From Bryobacterales bacterium (GTDB lineage: Bacteria; Acidobacteriota; Terriglobia; Bryobacterales; Bryobacteraceae), in assembly GCA_016713735.1 (NCBI GenBank), contig JADJOP010000011.1, positions 186,001 through 250,000 on the forward strand: a stretch of DNA of 64,000 nt. Reading direction: 5' to 3'. The translations under genes were made by a program, and so were the position numbers. Under the pieces are notes generated by a model. That model made no database searches. It was not told the DNA's origin and was given only the letters and a program-made list of their open reading frames with translations. Shown piece after piece: positions 9,699-18,722 of this stretch. How positions within the stretch are numbered: the stretch's first letter is position 1; each line of letters begins with the position of its first letter.

Positions 9699-9780
9699 CC
9701 GCCAATTGTCCCACCGTGCCGGAATCGACGAAATCAGGCGTACTTGTGGAGAAACATCCGGCTTAGTGGCGCGCCGGGAC

Positions 9781-9821
9781 GTCGTGGTCGATCGGCGTGG
9801 CGGGGTCGATGGGGGCCAGCG
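9781..9821 (-). repeat. remnant copy of an MFS gene 3' end (direct repeat, copy A)
   Basis: About 41 bases nearly identical to 11358-11398, with two substitutions and one one-base length difference before the final GGCCAGC. On the minus strand the intact copy encodes the last residues of the MFS carrier (ending PIDHDK). Here only the tail remains, with no carrier gene around it. The two copies are direct repeats bracketing the Cys-rich and propeller-like genes. Confidence 0.7.
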
Positions 9822-9828
9822 TTGCCGC

Positions 9829-10158
9829 TTACCCTGCGTAGTAGCAGCAGCCATCGTCTTGGACGGTGCTCCATTCGCCCGTGCATTCCACCTGAAGAGT
9901 CATCCTCGCTTGGTGACACACCGAAACTCCACCTGGACCATTTCCACACTCATTTGAGGAATTCTGGCATTGAATGGTCTGATAATCCGGACTGCCATCG
10001 AATTGGAATTGTGAGTTGGGATTGGGCGCCCAAGGGCAGGCGGCGTAATCCAGCGGGCAGAATGTGCAGCCGATGTAACCCGTGGAGCACTGAGCGAGTG
10101 AATCGGCCGGGGCCACCAAAGTAATGACCAATAGCAACCAAGAGCAGAAGTTGTTCAA
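9829..10158 (-). CDS. small secreted cysteine-rich protein
   Basis: 109 residues when started at TTG 10158, which has GGGAGG at 10167-10172 exactly eight bases upstream. An ATG at 10179 in frame has no such site. The N-terminus (MNNFCSWLLLVITLVAPADSLA) is a clean signal peptide with SLA-Q cleavage. The mature protein of about 87 residues has ten cysteines, including a terminal GCCYY, and is rich in N, P, Q and G. This suggests a compact disulfide-stabilised extracellular protein. I recognise no family. The next gene ends 31 bases upstream, so co-transcription with the propeller-like gene is likely. Confidence 0.6.
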   Translation of the reverse strand: MNNFCSWLLLVITLVAPADSLAQCSTGYIGCTFCPLDYAACPWAPNPNSQFQFDGSPDYQTIQCQNSSNECGNGPGGVSVCHQARMTLQVECTGEWSTVQDDGCCYYAG

Positions 10159-10188
10159 TGGAAGATCCTCCCATCTCATGTGTACGTA

Positions 10189-11164
10189 CTACGGAAGAAC
10201 GTAGCGGGCAATTATACCCTTTCGGTCCGCGACAAAGAGGGACTGTCCCCTCGTTTCTATCATGACCGGATGCATGAATCCCTCCGGATTATGCGTGTTC
10301 TTGTATTCATCGCGTGCGGGCAATGTCAGCCTCAGCCTCTCCTTGAGTTGACCGGATCGACTTAGTTTGAGCACCTCCGCTCCTTCGGACAGTTTGACGC
10401 CTACGCTCATATTCACCAAGATATGGCCGTCGCTCAGGACGGCGACATCGTTCAACATGAGCGCGCGGGGCCCCTTGATGGATCCGATCTTCCGCAAAGC
10501 TACCACTCGGAGTTCTTCCGGTATCGACCATTGCTCCGACACCTGGCCCACGTTCTTGTCGTAGATGACCGCCCTACCGTCAAAGCAGTCAATGACGATG
10601 GGCTCGCCGGCAGGGGACAAGGCCGCGGGCTGGCCGGCCGAATGCGGCGCCTTGGTTTGGAGGCGGTGAAAGTTGGGGCAGCCGTGACGGGGCGCCATCC
10701 GGCTGTATCGCGACCAATGAACTCCCGTCCGAGAGGATCGTTTCCACCGGGGCCGGTAACTGTCTTGCAGCCACCACACTCCCAGAACGGGAGAGTGTAA
10801 TCAGCGTGTCATGAACCTTGCCTTTGACGTCGCGACTTCTTTGGGGTAGCAGCACTTGATCGCCGTGCAAGGCCAGCCAATGCGAGCCAGGCTTGAAATC
10901 GAGAGGTATGGATCGCATGCTCCGATTGGAAAGCTGGACAAACACAATATGTGAGCGGCCAGCACCAGTACGCGCCAGCAAGACGATTTCATCGCCTGTC
11001 AACTTGATGTCGTCGACGACACGGATCAGATCGCCATCGGCCAATCGAGCCTGACGATAGTCCAATACGTTCGTTGGAGTCAGTGGTTCCGCATGCAGGA
11101 GGCCCAGCGCAAAACATGCAAGCGGTAGCTTCCTGTAAGTCGATAGCAAGATTTGGTACGGCAT
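10189..11164 (-). CDS. secreted propeller-like protein (frameshifted)
   Basis: About 324 residues after repair. ATG 11164 is preceded by GGGAG with 8-base spacing, and the N-terminus (LPLACFALGLLHAEP) looks like a signal peptide. The body has repeated blade-like units: LTGDEIVLLARTG, LHGDQVLLPQRS, ITLSRSGSVVAARQLP, LKLSRSGQLKERLRLTLP and a final SLFVADRKGIIARYVLP. These resemble NHL or six-bladed beta-propeller blades. Removing one base from the GGGG run at 10675-10678 joins SRLPNFHRLQTKAP. Function unknown; it probably pairs with the Cys-rich secreted protein downstream. Confidence 0.65.
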
Positions 11165-11265
11165 TTCGCGCTCTCCCATACCCAGTTGGGATTGTGTGAA
11201 AGAACTTAATCGTTCCTGCACGCAGTATGTGAGGTGAACGAGTGCGGGTCAAGGAAAAAGGCACA

Positions 11266-11345
11266 TTAATAAATATTAATGCGAATGCCTACGGTCCATT
11301 CGGCGGGTTCGTTGATCGCTTCGGGACCCCTTATCGCGAATTCAA
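11266..11345 (-). pseudogene. possible remnant of an outer-membrane protein C-terminus
   Basis: The minus strand reads EFAIRGPEAINEPAEWTVGIRINIY followed by a stop, which looks like the last strand of an outer-membrane beta-barrel, ending in an aromatic residue. There is no start or upstream body: the preceding sequence in this frame is antisense-like shadow of the MFS gene. The segment is also AT-rich at its end (ATTAATAAATATTAAT around 11264-11280), unlike the surroundings. Could be chance. Confidence 0.25.
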
Positions 11346-11351
11346 CTCGTG

Positions 11352-12653
11352 CTATTTGTCGTGGTCGATGGGCGTGGTGGGGTCGATGAAGGGCCAGCAG
11401 AAGGCGCCGACGAAGTAGACACCGGCCATGACGTAGAGGAAGGTGTTCCAGTCGTTGTTGGTGGATTGCAGGATGTAGCCGCCGAGCGGCGGGGCGACGA
11501 AGCCGGCGAGGTTGCCCATCATGTTCATGGAGCCGGAGAGCGAGCCGGCGTATTTGCCGCCGACGTCCATGCAGGTGCCCCAGGCGCCGGGCATGACAAG
11601 GTCGTTGGAGAAGCTGGCCATGCCCATGAAGATCATGGCGAGCAGCGGGTTGCCGGTGTTGATGCAGAGCACGAGGAAGCCGGCGGCGGCGGCGAAGCCG
11701 AGGGTGGCGAGCGAGCGGCGGGCGCGTCCGGTGGAGCCGAGCATGCGGGCGACGGGGGCTGAGACGAGTCCGCAGAAGAGGGAGCCGAAGCCGCCGAACA
11801 GGAGCGGGAAGATGGCGTAGGTGGAGGCGGTGGCTTCGTTGAGGCCGCGGCCGTTGGGGTCCTGCAGGTAAGTGGGCAGCCAGGTGATGAAGAAGTACCA
11901 GGGGAAGCTGAGGCAGAAGTATTGGACCCAGAGCAGCCACACGCTGCGCGAGCCGAGGAGCTTGGCCCAGGGAACGTCGCCGTGGCCGGTGGCGTTGGCG
12001 GAGGCTTCCTTGAGCAGGGCGAGTTCGCCGGCGTTGACGCTCTTGGGGTCGGCCGGGTTGTCGCGGAACCAGAGGTAGAAGGGGACGGCCCAGAGGATGC
12101 CGAGCAGGCCGAAGAGGACGAAGCTGAAGCGCCAGGAGACGAGCGTGAAGACGATGGCGACGAGCGGCGGGGTGAAGGCGCCGCCCCAGCGGGCAAAGGT
12201 CCACATGAAGCCCTGGGCGCGGACGCGCTCTTCATTGGGGAGCCAGGTGGTGAAGGCTTTGGTGAGGTTGGGGAAGCAGCCGGCCTCGCCCGCGCCGAAG
12301 AGGGCGCGGACGGCGAGGAGTTGCACATAGCTGCCGACGCCGCCGGTGATGGCGGTGAAGGCGCTCCACCAGACGACGATGCGCATGAGGACCTTGCGCG
12401 GTCCCATCTTGTCGCCGAGCCAGCCGCCGGGGACCTCAAAGAGCGCGTAGGCGATGGCGAAGGCCGAGAAGACCCAGCCCATCTGGACCTTGGTGAGGCC
12501 GAGGTCGCGCGACATGTGGGGCGCGGCCATGGAGATGCAGACGCGATCGATGTAGGCGAGGATGGCCAGCGCGATGGCGAAGACGATGACCCACTTGCGG
12601 GCGTTGGAAGCAGGCATGGTGGTGGCGTTGGCCGGAGCGGTATGTGAAGCCAT
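11352..12653 (-). CDS. MFS transporter, ACS-like (second copy)
   Basis: 433 residues, about twelve membrane segments, same family as 7-1260. The first segment has AYIDRVCISMAAPHM and the TM2-TM3 loop has GGWLGDKMGPRK. It likely imports an organic or sugar acid. It is divergent from the methyltransferase gene, sharing the roughly 100-base region 12654-12757. No catabolic enzyme is directly linked. Its 3' end (11358-11398) is one arm of the direct repeat whose other arm lies at 9781-9821. Confidence 0.87.
   Translation of the reverse strand: MASHTAPANATTMPASNARKWVIVFAIALAILAYIDRVCISMAAPHMSRDLGLTKVQMGWVFSAFAIAYALFEVPGGWLGDKMGPRKVLMRIVVWWSAFTAITGGVGSYVQLLAVRALFGAGEAGCFPNLTKAFTTWLPNEERVRAQGFMWTFARWGGAFTPPLVAIVFTLVSWRFSFVLFGLLGILWAVPFYLWFRDNPADPKSVNAGELALLKEASANATGHGDVPWAKLLGSRSVWLLWVQYFCLSFPWYFFITWLPTYLQDPNGRGLNEATASTYAIFPLLFGGFGSLFCGLVSAPVARMLGSTGRARRSLATLGFAAAAGFLVLCINTGNPLLAMIFMGMASFSNDLVMPGAWGTCMDVGGKYAGSLSGSMNMMGNLAGFVAPPLGGYILQSTNNDWNTFLYVMAGVYFVGAFCWPFIDPTTPIDHDK
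11358..11398 (-). repeat. direct repeat, copy B (3' end of MFS gene)
   Basis: The intact arm of the repeat also found at 9781-9821. It encodes the last coding bases of the MFS carrier just before its stop at 11352-11354. Gene-end direct repeats of this kind can mark site-specific or homologous insertion events. Confidence 0.7.
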
Positions 12654-12757
12654 GGAACGGCCTATTCAATCACATTTCCGGACGGTGTGGGTGAGCGTAG
12701 TAATTCGGGGGGCGCTCTTTGCTACACTCGCTGAACCACTCGCCGAAAGAGAGACGC

Positions 12758-13783
12758 ATGATGCCTGCCGACACCGCCGTTCCCACGCCTGATCACATTC
12801 TGCAAACCGGCCTCGCCTTCTGGGCTTCGAAGACGCTGCTGAGCGCCGTGGAGATGGAGGTGTTCACCGAACTGGCGCGGCGTCCGGAGGATCTGGAAAC
12901 GCTGCGCGGGCGGCTGGGACTTCATCCGCGTGCGGCGCGCGACTTCTTTGATGCGCTCGTCGCCCTCGGCTTCCTGGAGCGCGCCAACGGCATGTATTCC
13001 AACTCGCCAGCCACGGCGCTTTATCTGGATAAGCACAAGCCCACCTACCTGGGCGGCATTCTGGAGATGGCCAACCACCGCCTCTACCGGTTCTGGGGCA
13101 ATCTCACTGAGGCGCTGCGCACGGGCCAGTTGCAAAACGAAGCCAAAGGCGGCGGCGCGGGAATCTTTGAGGCTCTGTATGCCGATCCGATCCGTTTGAA
13201 GGAGTTCCTCAAGGCGATGTCGGGCATCAGCCGCCCGGCGAACATGGCCATTGCCGCGCGGTTCCGTTTGCGCTCCTACAGCACGGTGGCCGATGTGGGC
13301 ACGGCGCAGGGCGATCTCATTGTGCAGATCGCCAAGGCCAATCCGCACCTCCAGGGCCGTGGCTACGATCTGGCCGAGGTCGGCCCGATCTTTGAAGACT
13401 ATGTGGAGGAGAACGGGCTCAGCGGGCGCGTTTCGTTTGTGCCCGGCAGCTTCTTCACCGATCCGCTGCCGGAGGCCGACGTGATCACGATGGGCCACAT
13501 CCTGCACGATTGGGACCTGGAGACCAAGCGCATGTTGATCGCCAAGGCCTATGACGCGCTGCCCGAGGGCGGCGCGTTGATTGTGTACGAAGCGCTCATC
13601 GATGACGACCGCTCGAAGAACGCGTTCGGATTGCTCATGAGCTTGAACATGCTCATCGAAACTCCGGGCGGCTTTGACTATAGCGGGGCCGATTGCCAGG
13701 GCTGGATGCGCGAGGCGGGCTTCCGCGAAACGCGCGTGGAACATCTGGTGGGCCCGGACTCGATGTGCATCGGCATCAAGTAG
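12758..13783 (+). CDS. SAM-dependent O-methyltransferase (plant-type/family 2)
   Basis: 341 residues from ATG 12758 (AAAGAGAG 4 bases upstream). An N-terminal winged-helix dimerisation region (residues 1-100, including [21 protein letters not shown]) is followed by the SAM-binding fold: [20 protein letters not shown] corresponds to motif I, and [20 protein letters not shown] to the conserved HDW segment with its catalytic-base histidine. This matches bacterial relatives of hydroxyneurosporene and acetylserotonin methyltransferases. Substrate unknown, probably a small phenol, quinone or secondary metabolite. Stand-alone, and convergent with the polymerase gene, overlapping its end by 8 bases. 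Confidence 0.87.
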   Translation: MMPADTAVPTPDHILQTGLAFWASKTLLSAVEMEVFTELARRPEDLETLRGRLGLHPRAARDFFDALVALGFLERANGMYSNSPATALYLDKHKPTYLGGILEMANHRLYRFWGNLTEALRTGQLQNEAKGGGAGIFEALYADPIRLKEFLKAMSGISRPANMAIAARFRLRSYSTVADVGTAQGDLIVQIAKANPHLQGRGYDLAEVGPIFEDYVEENGLSGRVSFVPGSFFTDPLPEADVITMGHILHDWDLETKRMLIAKAYDALPEGGALIVYEALIDDDRSKNAFGLLMSLNMLIETPGGFDYSGADCQGWMREAGFRETRVEHLVGPDSMCIGIK

Positions 13784-14985
13784 CTGGGCTTGGCGGGCGG
13801 GAGGCCGCGGAGAGAGGGGCGGAGCCCCCGCGCCAGATGGCGCCTTCGCCATATGCGCCACGAATGCGGTCGAGCGCGGCGGCCAGGCGCACCGCGGACT
13901 GACCGCCGAGGCCGAGGTTGGCTCCTCCGGGCGTGTCGAAGAGTTCCAACTGACCCACCGGACGATAGAGCCGCGCCGCCCGCCATTCGACGGCGCGCAG
14001 GCGTACGCGGCGCTTCCAGGCGCCATCGAGCAGGGCGTCGAGATGGGGGAAGAAGGCGGTCTCGACAGCCGCGGGCTCAGGCAGCGTCACGGAGCGCTCG
14101 GCTTCGCCGTGATCGGTGTAGCGCAGGCGCAAGGTGAGCCGCCGCGCCTGCCAGCCCGCGGCGCGCAGGCGGGCCATCAATCTTTCGAGCAGCGCCCGCA
14201 GCGCCGCCACCACGCGCGCGTTCCCATTCTTCGCCGGGAAACTGCGTCGTCTCTTTCCACTCCGGCTCGGCTGCGCCCTGGCGGCGCACGGGCTCCTCAT
14301 CCACACCTTGGGCGCGGCGGGCCATGCCGAGCGCATCGGCTCCCACCACGAGGCCCAACTCATCGAGCGGCGCATGGGCCAGTTCGCCGATGCGGCGGAT
14401 GCCGGCCAGCTCAAGCGTGGAGGCCGTGGCCGATCCGACCCCGGGCAGCCAGCGCACGGGCAGCGGGGCAAGGAACGCCGCCTCCTGGCCGCCCGCCACC
14501 ACCACCTGCGCCGCGGGTTTGCGTACACGGGCCGCGATGCGCGCCACGGTCTTGTTGGTGGCAATGCCCGCTGAGAGCGACACGCGCAGCCAGCCGCCGA
14601 CGGTGCGCCGCAGCTCGCGCACGAGTTCCTCGGGACCGGCGCGGTTCACGGCGCGCGTTCCGGTGAGGTCGAGATAGGCCGCGCCCACCGACACGGGCTC
14701 CACCAGCGGCGTGCGCTCTTCGCACAGGCCGAGGATGTTGCGCGAGAACTGTTCGTAGAGCTCGAAGTGCGCCGGCACCACGACCAAGCCGGAGCAGAGG
14801 CGGCGGGCGCGCGTGGTGGTCATGCCCGGACGCAGGCCATAGCGGCGGGCCTGGTGGGACACCGATAAGACGACGCCGCGCGCGGCGCCGCCCACGGCTA
14901 CGGGACGGTTGCGCAGACGCTGGTCGGCGGCCTGCTCGACGGCGGCGAAGAAGTGGTCGGCATCCCAGTGCACGATCGAGCGCAT
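13776..14985 (-). CDS. Y-family DNA polymerase-like protein lacking the DE pair (frameshifted)
   Basis: About 402 residues after repair. It opens with [17 protein letters not shown], retaining the first metal-binding aspartate (D8) of DinB-type polymerases. The second acidic motif, normally S-x-D-E-A-Y-L-D, reads [11 protein letters not shown], so D and E are G101 and A102. A helix-hairpin-helix ([17 protein letters not shown]) and a little-finger region follow, then GQLELFDT, an excellent beta-clamp-binding motif. The frame breaks in GGGAAA at 14236-14241: dropping one base joins [15 protein letters not shown]. Loss of the DE pair should abolish polymerisation, as in ImuB, which acts as a clamp adaptor in mutagenesis complexes. 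No imuA or dnaE2 is adjacent here. Confidence 0.82.
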
Positions 14986-15129
14986 GGTGGTGTACGGTTT
15001 TACACTACCATGTCCGGGGCCGCGCGGCCATCCCCGCAGGCATCCTCCCGGCCGCGCCTGGCCCTCCTACTGCGGGTCAGGCGCGGGGTTCGGGTCTCCA
15101 GGTCCGGACATATCGATGCGCGCGTAGAG

Positions 15130-18100
15130 TCAGAAGTAGAGCTTCAAGCCAAACTGCATGCGCCTGGGGCCGTTCAATTGCCCCTGCACGCGCCCGAAGT
15201 TCGGGTCCTGCACATTCTGGCTGCCCGGACTCGGCCGGAAGCGGTTAAAGGCGTTGAACATCTCCCAGCGGAAATCGACGCGCACGCTCTCCGTGAGGGG
15301 GAACGACTTGGCGAGCGAGAAGTTCTCGTTCAGGTTCCAGGGCTGCCGGGCTTTCGGGTTGAAGCGTGTGGCGTTGCCAAGGCGGTCGAGCGGCTGGTCA
15401 ATGCCCGCCGTTGCCGGGTTGGTGTCCAGCGCATAGGCCGCGGCGGAATTGAAGAAGCGGTCGCTGCCCTTCCAATCCGGATTGTTGTGGCCGGCGATCC
15501 AGCCGTCGTAGCTGGTTACGGTGGCCGCGCCGCGGCCATTGAAGATGAGGTAGTTATTCGAGTTGGTGAGCGTCAGCGGAAAGCCGCTGGAATAGAAGTG
15601 CGTTCCCGCCAGCCTCCAGTTGCCCAGCAGGAACGACGCAACGCCGGAGTTGAGAAACGCCTTGCCGCGGCCGAAGGGGAGCTCGTAGATATAGGTCATC
15701 TTCAGGTTATGCGTCAGGTCGTACTGGCCGATCGATTTCTCCAGGCGGCGGTTGTAGTGGTCGATTGCGGAGTTGTCGCCATCGGTGGAGTCGGCATCGG
15801 TGAGGATCTTGGAACCGACGTACGAGCCCTGCAGCGTCAGTCCTGAGGAGTACCGCTTATCGATCTTCACCAGGAACGCGTGGTAGCTGGAGTGCCCGCT
15901 CTTGTCGCCGTGTCCGGCGCGCGTGTCGACCTCGCGGAATTGCGGGAAGGGCCGCAGAGCCTGGGCCACGCTCACCGGGGCGCAGGTGGCGCTGAAGTCG
16001 CAGTCGATGGTGGCGTAGGGGCGCGTGATGCCGGCGTTGCGGGCCAGCGCTGAGTTCATATTGGCCGCCAGCACGTTGCGTCCGTAGCGTTCGTAGACGC
16101 TGAACGGCAGCTGGTTGTAGCGCTTCAGCCCGGCCACCAGGTGGGCGCCGATAGTGGCGTTATAGGAGGCCTCGACCACCGTGGTTGACGTGATCTGCCG
16201 CTGCAGGGAAAGGTTCCATTGGTACGTTTCCGGCAGCCGCACCGCCTCGCGGTCCCAGTAGGCCGTATTGTTGCCGTTGGAAAACGAAGGGTCGATCACC
16301 GGTGGCTTCACATACGGAGGCAATCCGGCATCAATGTTGAAGCCCGAAGTCACCCCGTTGTCCAAACTCGCCGGACGAAAGATCAGCGTCGATCCCTCAA
16401 AGTGCGTTGAGCCCGTCACCGTCTTGGCAACGCCAAAACTGCGGCCCACGCTCATGCGGATGACGGTCTTGCTGTCCAGTCCATACGCCAGGCCAAAGCG
16501 CGGACTGATGCCGCCATACCAGCCCGGCGTGATGGTGCGCGAGTTCTCACGGCCCGGTCCAAATCCGGCAAAGCGCAGTGCGCCCGGAATGCCGGCGCGC
16601 GGGTTGATGAGCGTGGGGTCAAAATCGCTCCATTTGTCCAACTGCTCTATCGGCGGCAGCGTGAACTCATACCGTACGCCGAGATTGAGCGTCAACTTCT
16701 GCGACACCTTCCAGTCGTCCTGGAAATACCAGGCATGGCTGCGCCATTGCTGACCCACGAAGCGGTCGTTTTCCGTACCGCCGGAGAACGATTCGCCGAG
16801 CAGCAGTGATGCGAACCCGTTGCCGCCCCCGGTGTTCAGGTTGTTGTCGTTGGGCACTGAGGTGGAGCGCCGGTCGCCGCGCACCAGGCCGCCAATGGTT
16901 TGCTCGCCGAAGCCGTTGTAGTGCATGCGCTCCCACAGGTAGCCCATCTTGAAGGTGTGCTTGCCGCTGATGATGGTCAAATCATCGCCAAAGCTGAAGA
17001 CGAAGTTTTCCGATCCGTCGTAAGCGTTCGCCACCCATCCTGAATAATCCGAGAAGTCGGCCTTCAGCAGATTGCGGTTGCAGTTCCAGGCGCCCTTCAG
17101 GCAGATGCCTTTCTGTTCCCATCCGCCATCGAGTGTGATGGCATCATGACGTTCCTTCCAGAAATTCACGCCGCCGAAAGCATGATTGATGATGTTCGGG
17201 CGGATCACCTTGTCGTAATTGCCCCGGTAGACGTGGCTTTTCTGCTGGTCGATGCGGTTCTGATTCAACGGGCCGGGAAGGCCGGGAAAGCCCTCGGCGC
17301 CCGGCGTGCGTTCATGCAGGCCGTAGTTGTAGAGGAAGCTGACGCGGTCATTGATGCCGAAGTTGTGGTCGACCTTCACGCTGTACTTCGTCCAGGGATC
17401 GAGCGCCGTACCGGTGTTGTTGATGTAGTTGTTCCGCACATAGTCGCTCGTGCCCGGAGCCGCCCCGCTGTTGGGGCGCACCGCGTTGCCCACTTCCTTG
17501 AGGTAGTTATTGATGAGCGGGGAGAAACGCGCCTGCGGAATCATGTTGTTGGCGAACGGCGTGCGCACAAGTCCGCTGCCGTTCGGGTTCGGGCGTGTGG
17601 TGGAGGGATCGTAGATGGGCAACTGCCTGCCGTTGTTGTCCACCCAGTTGCGGAAATCGCCACGGTACATCTCCTCGGTGGGCACGGAGAAACGCCCCGA
17701 ACCCGCGCCCACCCGGTTGCGGAACCACTCGCCGGAGGTGAAGAAGAAGGTCTTGTTGCGGCCGTCGTAGATCTTCGGGATGTAGACGGGTCCGCCGACG
17801 CTGTAGCCGAAATCGTGCTGCTTGTACTTGCCCTTCTCATCCTCGAAAAATCGCCGCGCGTCGAGCGCGTCGTTGCGCAGAAACTCATACGCCGTGCCAT
17901 GCAGCTCGTTGGTGCCGGACTTGGAGGAGAAGGTGATCATGCCGCCTTGCCCGCGCCCGAACTCGGCCTTGAAGCCGTTGGTTTCGACGGCGAATTCCGT
18001 GATGGCGTCCACCGAGGGCGTGTTCACGTTGGCCCATTCGACCGAGTTGAAACGAGCGGTCAGGATGGAGACGCCGTCCAGCGTGGCGCCATAGCTGCCG

Positions 18101-18627
18101 CCTTGCGCGCCGCCCACGTTGAAGCCTTTATCCTCGGGCTCGTTGGCCTCGGGCGTGATCGTCGCAAGGTCAAACACGCCGCGCATGGCGCCGCCCACCA
18201 CCAGCGGCAGCTCGTCGACCATCTTGCTGGTGACCGCCGTCGAGACCTTTGCCGTGGAGGTTTGCAGTTGATCGAGCGTCGACTGTACCTGGATCGACTC
18301 GGTGAGCTGTCCGAGTTCCAGCGTGACGTTGAGCGTCGCCGTGGCGCCGGAGCCCAGCGACAAGCCCGTGCGAACGGCGGCCTTGAAGCCCTCTTTTTCG
18401 ATGCGTACCCGGTAGTTGCCCACGGGCAGGTTGGGCACCGTGAAGTTGCCGGTGTCATTGGTCAGGCCGGCCGAATTCACGTTGGTTGCCTCGTGGGTGA
18501 TCGTGACGCGGGCGCCCGTCACAGCGGCTCCGCTCACGTCACTCACGGTGCCTGTCAGAATGGCCCGGTCGGTCTGAGCCAGCCCCATCCCCGCGCACAG
18601 CAGAAGACAATAGACAACTCTGCTCAT
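15130..18627 (-). CDS. TonB-dependent receptor-like outer-membrane protein with carboxypeptidase regulatory domain
   Basis: 1165 residues from ATG 18627, which lies six bases after AGGGGG; upstream in-frame ATGs at 18630-18645 overlap that site. Signal peptide (VVYCLLLCAGMGLAQ), then a CarboxypepD-regulatory Ig-like domain (ILTGTVSDVSGAAVTGARVT, residues about 20-105), then a plug and beta-barrel. The barrel-closing strand ends RRMQFGLKLYF, with the terminal aromatic required for outer-membrane insertion. This architecture is hugely expanded in Solibacter-like Acidobacteria and Bacteroidetes, where it takes up glycans or peptides or acts as a sensor. It is not linked to a SusD gene. Substrate unknown. 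Paralogue at 48566-51649. Confidence 0.9.
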   Translation of the reverse strand: MSRVVYCLLLCAGMGLAQTDRAILTGTVSDVSGAAVTGARVTITHEATNVNSAGLTNDTGNFTVPNLPVGNYRVRIEKEGFKAAVRTGLSLGSGATATLNVTLELGQLTESIQVQSTLDQLQTSTAKVSTAVTSKMVDELPLVVGGAMRGVFDLATITPEANEPEDKGFNVGGAQGGSYGATLDGVSILTARFNSVEWANVNTPSVDAITEFAVETNGFKAEFGRGQGGMITFSSKSGTNELHGTAYEFLRNDALDARRFFEDEKGKYKQHDFGYSVGGPVYIPKIYDGRNKTFFFTSGEWFRNRVGAGSGRFSVPTEEMYRGDFRNWVDNNGRQLPIYDPSTTRPNPNGSGLVRTPFANNMIPQARFSPLINNYLKEVGNAVRPNSGAAPGTSDYVRNNYINNTGTALDPWTKYSVKVDHNFGINDRVSFLYNYGLHERTPGAEGFPGLPGPLNQNRIDQQKSHVYRGNYDKVIRPNIINHAFGGVNFWKERHDAITLDGGWEQKGICLKGAWNCNRNLLKADFSDYSGWVANAYDGSENFVFSFGDDLTIISGKHTFKMGYLWERMHYNGFGEQTIGGLVRGDRRSTSVPNDNNLNTGGGNGFASLLLGESFSGGTENDRFVGQQWRSHAWYFQDDWKVSQKLTLNLGVRYEFTLPPIEQLDKWSDFDPTLINPRAGIPGALRFAGFGPGRENSRTITPGWYGGISPRFGLAYGLDSKTVIRMSVGRSFGVAKTVTGSTHFEGSTLIFRPASLDNGVTSGFNIDAGLPPYVKPPVIDPSFSNGNNTAYWDREAVRLPETYQWNLSLQRQITSTTVVEASYNATIGAHLVAGLKRYNQLPFSVYERYGRNVLAANMNSALARNAGITRPYATIDCDFSATCAPVSVAQALRPFPQFREVDTRAGHGDKSGHSSYHAFLVKIDKRYSSGLTLQGSYVGSKILTDADSTDGDNSAIDHYNRRLEKSIGQYDLTHNLKMTYIYELPFGRGKAFLNSGVASFLLGNWRLAGTHFYSSGFPLTLTNSNNYLIFNGRGAATVTSYDGWIAGHNNPDWKGSDRFFNSAAAYALDTNPATAGIDQPLDRLGNATRFNPKARQPWNLNENFSLAKSFPLTESVRVDFRWEMFNAFNRFRPSPGSQNVQDPNFGRVQGQLNGPRRMQFGLKLYF

Positions 18628-18722
18628 CATCATCCCCCTCATCAAAGGTGGTTTTTATTGAGATGAACTATATTTCATGTTTTAAGAGATTGCAACCACT
18701 TTTTGTCTGCGAACTACTTCGG

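Noticed and set aside
12722..14026. 434-residue minus-strand reading frame
   Set aside because: Lies opposite the methyltransferase, with no motif; its composition is that of antisense GC-rich sequence.
17146..18666. 506-residue plus-strand reading frame
   Set aside because: Antisense of the TonB-type receptor, no start context and no known fold.
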